Source: CAZRDB01 sp964598695 | Lineage (GTDB): Bacteria > Armatimonadota > Zipacnadia > UBA1398 | Direction of reading: 5' to 3' | Assembly: GCA_964598695.1 (NCBI GenBank) | Contig: CAZRDB010000096.1 | Span: 1-18,462 of the forward strand | Length of the DNA: 18,462 bases | Shown: piece by piece, positions 7,657-13,221 of the stretch | How positions within the stretch are numbered: the stretch's first letter is position 1 | How the letters are laid out: each line of letters starts with the position of its first letter | Notes under the pieces: model-generated | What the model saw: only the letters and a program-made list of their open reading frames with translations | Database searches by the model: none | Told to the model about the DNA's origin: nothing | Translations under genes and position numbers: made by a program

Positions 7657-8688
7657 TCAACCCTCTCCCTCTGCGCGAGCCGTCCGCGGCTCGGCGGTGC
7701 GTCGTTGGTGGAGCAGGTTCCCCCACCACGGGGCCAAGACCTGGTGACCGAAGACCGCGAGCGCGAGGATCGCGCCGATGATGATGCTCAGCGACTGCTG
7801 GTCCAGCCCCGCGAACGCCAGGCCGCGCCGCAGCGCGCCGACGATCCACAGGCCGAGGACGGCGCCCACGATCGAGCCGCGACCGCCGACGATCGCCACG
7901 CCTCCGAGCACGCAGGCCGTGATCGCGTCCAGCTCGAGCCCCATGCCGAGATCGGGCTTGGCCGTGTGGTAGTGCGAGGCCGCGACGCCCCCCGCGAGGC
8001 CCGCCGCCGTCCCCGCCAGCGCGTATACGAGCAGCTTCATGCCGGCGACGGGAACCGCCGCATACTCCGCCGAACTCTCCCGCATGCCGATCGCGTAGAG
8101 GAACCTGCCGTAGCGCGTCCGCGCCAGGAAGACTCCGGCGAGCAGCGCAAGGAGCAGCAGCCAAACGAGCTGGGAGGGGATCAGGTAGCGGCCCACCGTG
8201 TACCATCCGTCGCCGAGCATGTCGAACGCCTGCGGGAAACCGCTGACCGCCTTGCCGCTCGTCAGCCCCATCGCGATCCCGCGGTAGGCCGCCATGGTGC
8301 CCAGGGTCGCGATCAGCGGGGGCACCCGGACCCAGACCACCAGCACCCCGTTCAACGCCCCCGCGACCGTACCGACGAGGATCGCCAGCAGCGTCGCCAG
8401 CCCGATCGGCACGTGGCGCTCCCACAGCAGCCCGAGGGTGACCGCCGCGAGCGCCACCGTCGCGCCGACGCTCAGGTCGATCCCGCCGGTGATGATGACG
8501 AAGGCCATCGCCAGCGCCACGATGCCCGGCTCGGCGAAGTCACGCGTCATCGACAGCAGCTTGTTGGGGTCGCGGAACTGCTCCGTCAGCGCCGCGAAGA
8601 CGGCCCAGACGAGCAGGAGCAGCCCGACGAGCACCCACTCCGCGGTCCCGAGCCTCGGGAGCCTCCGGCTCTTGGTCGTCGCGCTCAT
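7657..8688 (-). CDS. Sugar ABC transporter permease (RhaP/Q or LsrD type)
   Basis: A 343-residue integral membrane protein of the branched-chain/ribose-type permease family (BPD_transp_2). It has about eight to ten hydrophobic segments, the first at 18-33. The family motif GGIDLSVG is at 68-75, the coupling-loop region TRYGRFLYAIG at 191-201, and the conserved LGGVAIVGGRGS near 261-272. It forms half of the membrane channel; the other half is the permease part of the fused upstream protein. Its ATG overlaps the stop of that gene (ATGA, 4 bases shared), and GGGGAG precedes the start. The stop lies 2 bases before the next start, so all three genes must be one transcript with coupled translation. 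The hydrophilic tail after about 322 is short and Arg-rich. Confidence 0.92.
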   Translation of the reverse strand: MSATTKSRRLPRLGTAEWVLVGLLLLVWAVFAALTEQFRDPNKLLSMTRDFAEPGIVALAMAFVIITGGIDLSVGATVALAAVTLGLLWERHVPIGLATLLAILVGTVAGALNGVLVVWVRVPPLIATLGTMAAYRGIAMGLTSGKAVSGFPQAFDMLGDGWYTVGRYLIPSQLVWLLLLALLAGVFLARTRYGRFLYAIGMRESSAEYAAVPVAGMKLLVYALAGTAAGLAGGVAASHYHTAKPDLGMGLELDAITACVLGGVAIVGGRGSIVGAVLGLWIVGALRRGLAFAGLDQQSLSIIIGAILALAVFGHQVLAPWWGNLLHQRRTAEPRTARAEGEG

Positions 8689-11222
8689 GGCTGCTCCCCT
8701 TCCCGGGCGCGGCCCCGGCTGCAGAGCAGGTCGGTCGCGACGGCGATCAACACCAGCGCGCCCTGGAAGGCCTGCTCCCAGCAGTCCGGCGCGTGGAGCA
8801 GGTTGAGGCCGTTGTCGACCACGGCGAGGAGGACCACGCCCAGGATCGTGCCGAGGATCGTCCCCCGGCCGCCGACGATGTTCGTCCCGCCCACCACGAC
8901 CGCCGTGATGACCAGCATCTCCAGCCCGACGCCGGAGTTGGTCTGGATCGTGCTGAACCGCGGCGCGTAGGCCACCGCCGAGAGACCCATCAGGACGCCG
9001 CCCAGCAGGTAGACCAGGAACTGCACCCGGCGGACCGAGATCCCCTGGTTCGACGCGCCGGTCTCGTTGTTGCCGACCGCATAGACCGCCCGGCCGAAGC
9101 TCGTGCGGGCCAGCATCCAGGCCACCGCTGCCGTGGCCACGATCGCCACCAGCACCGGCACGGGGATCCCGACCACCGTGCCGCTGCCGAGCGTCTCGCC
9201 GAACTCCTTGGGCGGCGTGATCCAGGTCCCGCCCGAGAGCTTCACCACCAGGCCGCGGTAGATCGTGAGTGTCGCGAGCGTCATGATGATCGGCGGCAGC
9301 CGCAGGCAGGCGATCCCCGCCGAGTTCACCCCGCCCAGCGCGGCGCCCGCGAGCATCGCGCCGGCGAAGACCACCGGCACCGACGAGTCGGCGCAGGCCA
9401 GCCGGCCGACCGCGATGCAGCAGATCGCCAGGATCCCCCCGATGGAGATGTCGATGCCGGCGGTGACGATGACCATGGTCATCCCGAGCCCCGCGATGAG
9501 CTGGTAGCTCGCGTTGACGGCCATGTCCCGGAAGTTCTGGGGATCGCGGAAGGTCGGCACGGCGATCGCGAGCGCGAGCATCGCGACCGCGAGGAAGGCC
9601 CCGAGGCCCAACTCGCGCCCCAGCGGCAACCTGCGCGGTGGCCGGTCCGCCTTCGCCTGGGCGACGCGCCCCGTCTCCGTACCCTGGCCGAAGGCGAGGC
9701 GGAGGACGGCCTCCTTGGTCGCCTCGGCCCCCGGGAGAACGCCCGCCACGCGGCCCTGGTGCATGACCGCGATCCGATCGCTCAGCGCGAGCACCTCGTC
9801 GGCGTCCGAGCTGACGAGGAGGATCGCGAGCCCCTGCTCGGCCAACCCGCGGAGCTGGCGGTGGATCTCGGCGCGGGCGCCCACGTCGACGCCCTGGGTC
9901 GGCTCCTCGAGCACGAGCACCCGGGGGCCGACCGCGAGGCGGCGCGCCAGCGAGACCTTCTGCTGGTTGCCGCCGGAGAGCGTTCCGGTGACCTGCTCGA
10001 TCGACGAGGCCCGAACCCGCAGCTTCTCCACGTACTCCGTCGCGAGCGCGGCCTCCCTCGGGTGGCTCGTGAACGGCCCGCGACCGACCCGCGGCATCAC
10101 CGAGAGCACCGTGTTCTCGCGCACCGTGAACGGCAGCACGAGCGCCCGCGCCGGCCGGTTGCCCGGCGCGAGAACGATCCCCGCCCGCAGGGCGGCGCGT
10201 GGGCCGCCCAGCCGCAGCGGCTTGCCGTCGAGCAGCACTTCTCCTGAGGCGACCCGCTCCGTCCCGCCCAGCGCGTGGGCGAGCGCGTTGCGGCCGCAGC
10301 CCGCGAGGCCCGCGATGCCGAGGATCTCGCCGGCGTGGAGATCGAGATCGACCGACTCGAAGCGTCCCGGCGACGTGAGGCCCCGGAGCGTGAGCGGCGG
10401 CGGGCCGGAGCGGTCGATGGCGCGCTCCGGCCCGAGCGAGGCGCGGCCGTGCGCGACCTCCGAGCCGACCATCATCCGCACGAGATCCTCGCGGGTCAGC
10501 TCTCCCGCGGGCCGCGTCTCGACCAGGCGGCCGTCGCGGAGAACCGTGACGTTGTCGGCCAGCTCGAAGATCTCCTCGAGACGGTGGCTGATGTAGAGGA
10601 TCGCCACGCCCTTGGCCGCGAGCTGCCGGACGATCCGGAACAGGGTCTCCGTCTCGGCCTGGCCGAGGGCGGCCGTGGGCTCGTCGAGGATCAGCACGCG
10701 GGCATCGAGCAGCAGCGCTCGGCCGATCTGGATCATCTGGCGGTCGGCGAGCGAGAGGTCGGCGATGCGCTGGCGGAGCGGGACGGTGACGCCCATCTCG
10801 GCGCACAGCTCCGTCGCCTTCCGCTCCATCTGCTTCCACGAGACGACGCCGCGCGCCGTCTCGCGCCAGTGGCCGACGAAGAGGTTCTCGAGCGCCGACA
10901 GCTCGGCGAAGTGCTCGGGCTCCTGCGCCACGAGCGCCACCCCGAGTTGGCCCGCGTGGTGGGGCGAGAAGTGGGTGACGGGCCTGCCGGCCAGCTCGAG
11001 TGTGCCGGCATCGGGGGCGTTGATCCCCGCGATGATCTTCACGAGCGTCGACTTGCCCGCGCCGTTCTCACCGACGAGGGCGTGGACCTCGCCGGGCTGG
11101 ACGGTGAGCGAGACGCCGCTCAGCGCCCGAACCCCCGGGAACGCCTTCGTGACGTCCCGGACCACGAGCGCCGGAGCACCGGCCGATTGCACCTGGGGGG
11201 CTGTTTCAGACACGAGGCGCAT
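8685..11222 (-). CDS. Natural fusion of a duplicated sugar ABC ATPase and a permease (RhaT/LsrA + RhaP/LsrC type)
   Basis: An 845-residue polypeptide joining two usually separate subunits. Residues 18-255 are the first nucleotide-binding domain: Walker A GENGAGKST (51-59), signature-like LSLADRQ (156-162) and Walker B VLILDEPT (176-183). Residues 276-512 are the second: degenerate P-loop GLAGCGRN (305-312), signature LSGGNQQK (415-422) and Walker B VLVLEEPT (435-442), with Glu for the usual Asp. After a charged linker (about 512-536) comes a complete permease with AGIDISIG (588-595) and VVVGGTNIVGGRGT (775-788). It powers uptake and supplies one membrane half. The order ATPase, permease, permease, binding protein matches lsrACDB, with the first two genes merged. 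Coordinates use the longest start (ATG), which has no Shine-Dalgarno; GTG at 11213 may be the real start. Confidence 0.92.
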   Translation of the reverse strand: MRLVSETAPQVQSAGAPALVVRDVTKAFPGVRALSGVSLTVQPGEVHALVGENGAGKSTLVKIIAGINAPDAGTLELAGRPVTHFSPHHAGQLGVALVAQEPEHFAELSALENLFVGHWRETARGVVSWKQMERKATELCAEMGVTVPLRQRIADLSLADRQMIQIGRALLLDARVLILDEPTAALGQAETETLFRIVRQLAAKGVAILYISHRLEEIFELADNVTVLRDGRLVETRPAGELTREDLVRMMVGSEVAHGRASLGPERAIDRSGPPPLTLRGLTSPGRFESVDLDLHAGEILGIAGLAGCGRNALAHALGGTERVASGEVLLDGKPLRLGGPRAALRAGIVLAPGNRPARALVLPFTVRENTVLSVMPRVGRGPFTSHPREAALATEYVEKLRVRASSIEQVTGTLSGGNQQKVSLARRLAVGPRVLVLEEPTQGVDVGARAEIHRQLRGLAEQGLAILLVSSDADEVLALSDRIAVMHQGRVAGVLPGAEATKEAVLRLAFGQGTETGRVAQAKADRPPRRLPLGRELGLGAFLAVAMLALAIAVPTFRDPQNFRDMAVNASYQLIAGLGMTMVIVTAGIDISIGGILAICCIAVGRLACADSSVPVVFAGAMLAGAALGGVNSAGIACLRLPPIIMTLATLTIYRGLVVKLSGGTWITPPKEFGETLGSGTVVGIPVPVLVAIVATAAVAWMLARTSFGRAVYAVGNNETGASNQGISVRRVQFLVYLLGGVLMGLSAVAYAPRFSTIQTNSGVGLEMLVITAVVVGGTNIVGGRGTILGTILGVVLLAVVDNGLNLLHAPDCWEQAFQGALVLIAVATDLLCSRGRAREGEQP

Positions 11223-11226
11223 TATA
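11211..11226 (-). promoter_or_regulatory. TATAAT -10 box at the start of the importer operon, possibly giving a leaderless transcript
   Basis: On the minus strand a perfect TATAAT occupies 11226-11221 and its last two bases form part of the upstream-most ATG. Exactly 7 bases further is GTG (11213-11211), in frame with the ATPase. If TATAAT is the -10 element, transcription would begin at or next to that GTG, leaving no leader. No convincing TTGACA lies 16-18 bases upstream, so an activator may be needed. Confidence 0.45.
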
Positions 11227-11246
11227 GCAGCGGTGCAGCGGATCCA

Positions 11247-11264
11247 GGCACGAAACTCCGTGCC
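11247..11264. promoter_or_regulatory. Inverted repeat at the importer promoter: candidate operator or weak terminator
   Basis: GGCACG and CGTGCC flank a 6-base centre. The repeat overlaps or abuts the place of a -35 element for the TATAAT at 11221-11226, the usual site for a class II activator or a repressor dimer. It also lies 34 bases after the GH16 stop, so it could be a modest transcription stop instead. The sequence alone does not decide. Confidence 0.35.
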
Positions 11265-11297
11265 GGGAGCCCCGCGTTCGGGCCCTCCGACGGCGCG

Positions 11298-13025
11298 CTA
11301 TCGCGACCAGGCGCGGACGTAGTCGACCTCCATCACCGAGGGGTCCGGCGTCTGGTCGATCGGCCAGCCCCCGCCCAGGGCCAGGTTCACCAGGAGATAC
11401 AGGTGGGCGTGGGCCTCCGGCGGCGTCTTCGTCCGGCGGATCTCCGCGCGGTCGTAGTAGAAGATGATCTCCTCCTCGGTGACCATCACACCGTAGGTGT
11501 GGAAGTCGTCGGTCATCCCCTGCACGAGGTGCGGCCAGCCCTCGGCCCAGTGCGTGCCGTCCGGGTACCACAGGTGGACCGTCGCGTGGAGCACGTACGG
11601 GTTCACGCCGTACTCCTCGACCACGTCGATCTCCACGCCCGTCTTGGAGCGGTCCTTGAGCTGGTCGGCGCTGAGGAGCCAGAAGGCCGGCCAGGTGCCC
11701 GCTCCCTTCGGGAGCTTCGCGCGCATCTCGAAGTAGCCGAACTTCTGCGAGAAGCCCTCGCCCTTGGGGTCGACCGACGACAGCAGTCCCGCGCGCCAGC
11801 GGTCGCCGACCTTCTTGGCCTCGATCCGAAGGAGCCCGTCCTCCACGGTGAAGGGCGAGTCCGGGCCAGGGTCGCCGAAGCCGGCATCGCCGAAGTCGCC
11901 CGCGTACGGGGTGTGCGCGATCCAGCGCGTGCCCGGCCCCCAGGCCGAGACATCGAGCGGGCCGTCGAACTCCTCGACGAAGGTCTCCCGGTAGCCCGCG
12001 AGGTCGAGGTTCGGTGGGCCCAGCTCCGGCAACGGCGCGCCCGCGTCGACGGTGAAGGTCCCGATCTCGCACGTCGTGCCGTCCTCGAGCGCGGTGACGC
12101 CCTCGGCAGCCGTGAGCGTCTGGTGGTCCCAGCCGCGCTGGCTCGCCGCGTGGTCGTACAGGCCGAGGAGGATCCGGTACCGCCCCTCGGGCGCGTCGAC
12201 GGGCAACACGAGCAGACGCTCGTACTCGACCGCGCCCTCCCAGACCGCCGTGCCCACCGGCGGATCGTGGTCGGCCTGCGTCACCGTCGTACCGTCGGGC
12301 CCCACGACATGAACGAAGACCGTGAAGTCCCGCCCCATCGGCTCCGCCTGCCAACGGTAGGTGACGTGTACGCCGAAGCCGGGCCGGCAGCGGTCCGGCG
12401 CGATCTGCGCGGGCAACACCGTCGGCCGGCCGAGCTGCTCGCCGGTGAGCGAGAGGCTGACGTCATCGAGCCACAGGCGCCCGGCCTTGGCCCCTCCGAC
12501 GAAGCCGTCCTTGCCGAGGTTCACACCGAAGCCCTTCGCCGGACCGTGCCACTTGCCGTCGTTCGCCCCGCCCCAGTGCTCCCCGCCCACCAGGCCCGCG
12601 AGCGGGAGCACGACCTCGTGCCACTCCCCGTCGGCCACGAGCGCCGGCGCCTGGCTCTGGTGGCACTGGCCCGTGCTGTCGACGATCCGCACTCCCAGGC
12701 TGGAGACGTCGGTGGTCTTGACCCACAGGCGCACTTCGGCGAGGTTCTTCCCGCCCTGGTCCGGCAGGTTCGTCCAGACCCCCACGTACGCGCCGCCATC
12801 CGTGAAGTCGCCCGCGAGGCAGGCCGAGGCCTTCCCTCCGCGCGCCGTCGAGGTGTCCGCCGTCAACGAGCCCCGAGCCCCGGGGAACTCGTTGCCGGGG
12901 ACGAAATCGAACCCGAGCGCCTCCACCTCGAAGCCGCTCACCATGAGCGTAGCCTCCTGCTGTGCCGCGCACCTGCCCACGAGCGCCAGGCCCGCGAGGC
13001 CCGCCACCAGCCACACTCGGCTCAT
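11298..13025 (-). CDS. Secreted GH16 endo-beta-glycanase with N-terminal carbohydrate-binding-like domain
   Basis: A 575-residue exported enzyme. The signal peptide is residues 1-22 (cleavage near RCAAQ). Residues about 27-195 form a beta-sandwich like CBM4/9-type modules (ARGGKASACL, WHEVVLPL, LWLDDVSLSL). Residues about 200-328 are a second beta-sandwich (FTVFVHVVGPDG, APEGRYRILLGLYD). Residues 340-575 are the catalytic domain with FGYFEMRAKLPKGAGTWPAFW (429-449) and the GH16 active site E465-I-D467-V-V-E470, where E465 is the nucleophile and E470 the acid/base. It should hydrolyse internal beta-1,3 or beta-1,3/1,4 linkages in laminarin-like glucans or exopolysaccharides; the substrate cannot be read from the sequence. 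The ATG follows GGAGAGG at about 9 bases. The importer operon starts 75 bases downstream on the same strand. Confidence 0.9.
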   Translation of the reverse strand: MSRVWLVAGLAGLALVGRCAAQQEATLMVSGFEVEALGFDFVPGNEFPGARGSLTADTSTARGGKASACLAGDFTDGGAYVGVWTNLPDQGGKNLAEVRLWVKTTDVSSLGVRIVDSTGQCHQSQAPALVADGEWHEVVLPLAGLVGGEHWGGANDGKWHGPAKGFGVNLGKDGFVGGAKAGRLWLDDVSLSLTGEQLGRPTVLPAQIAPDRCRPGFGVHVTYRWQAEPMGRDFTVFVHVVGPDGTTVTQADHDPPVGTAVWEGAVEYERLLVLPVDAPEGRYRILLGLYDHAASQRGWDHQTLTAAEGVTALEDGTTCEIGTFTVDAGAPLPELGPPNLDLAGYRETFVEEFDGPLDVSAWGPGTRWIAHTPYAGDFGDAGFGDPGPDSPFTVEDGLLRIEAKKVGDRWRAGLLSSVDPKGEGFSQKFGYFEMRAKLPKGAGTWPAFWLLSADQLKDRSKTGVEIDVVEEYGVNPYVLHATVHLWYPDGTHWAEGWPHLVQGMTDDFHTYGVMVTEEEIIFYYDRAEIRRTKTPPEAHAHLYLLVNLALGGGWPIDQTPDPSVMEVDYVRAWSR

Positions 13026-13105
13026 CAGAACACACCTCTCCGGGGGGGAATGGCCGCGCATACAGTGCAGACTCACGGCGCCGGTCCGGGTTCCGTGCCG
13101 CCCGC

Positions 13106-13130
13106 CCGCGGACGGCCGACGAATCCGCGG
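13106..13130. promoter_or_regulatory. Inverted repeat upstream of the lipoprotein promoter
   Basis: CCGCGGA and TCCGCGG are separated by 11 bases and end 8 bases before the -35 box of the rightward promoter, in the 196-base region between the divergent GH16 and lipoprotein genes. This position suits an activator or a shared divergent regulator, but in such GC-rich DNA a 7-base match can arise by chance. I see no convincing promoter for the leftward GH16 gene. Confidence 0.3.
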
Positions 13131-13138
13131 TCCGCTTG

Positions 13139-13166
13139 TTGACGCGCTCGCATGATGGTGTATAGT
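13139..13166 (+). promoter_or_regulatory. Sigma-70-type promoter of the repeat lipoprotein gene
   Basis: TTGACG (13139-13144) and TATAGT (13161-13166) are 16 bases apart, five of six matches to consensus in each box. Transcription would begin near 13173, giving a leader of about 50 bases that contains AAGGAGG (13204-13210) before the ATG at 13222. This is the most AT-rich patch between the two divergent genes. Confidence 0.7.
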
Positions 13167-13169
13167 CTC

Positions 13170-13195
13170 GCTAGACGGAACGAGCACGATCTAGC
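13170..13195 (+). promoter_or_regulatory. Inverted repeat across the predicted transcription start: candidate operator
   Basis: GCTAGA and TCTAGC are separated by 14 bases and span the expected transcription start of the lipoprotein gene. A repressor dimer bound here would block initiation; as RNA it would form a weak hairpin ahead of the ribosome-binding site. CTAG is rare in GC-rich DNA, and a third copy lies at 13199-13202. Confidence 0.35.
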
Positions 13196-13221
13196 TGGAC
13201 TAGAAGGAGGTCGACCGACCG

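Noticed and set aside
6548..11222. A complete lsr quorum-sensing operon
   Set aside because: The gene order matches lsrACDB, but there is no lsrK, lsrR, lsrF or lsrG, and the binding protein resembles RhaS more.
8685..11222. Fusion gene as an artefact of two overlapping genes with an internal start
   Set aside because: No stop lies between the domains, and the only possible starts in the linker are TTG codons without a Shine-Dalgarno sequence. The fused frame is the simpler reading, though sequencing error cannot be excluded.
7549..13142. Long rightward open frames opposite the importer and GH16 genes, up to 955 codons
   Set aside because: Their translations are His/Arg/Asp/Gln-rich with no domains, whereas the leftward strand encodes complete, motif-bearing transporter and GH16 proteins.
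13140..13166. Leftward -10-like TATACA overlapping the lipoprotein promoter, as the GH16 promoter
   Set aside because: It has no matching -35 box and would give a leader of over 100 bases; the similarity comes from the rightward TATAGT.
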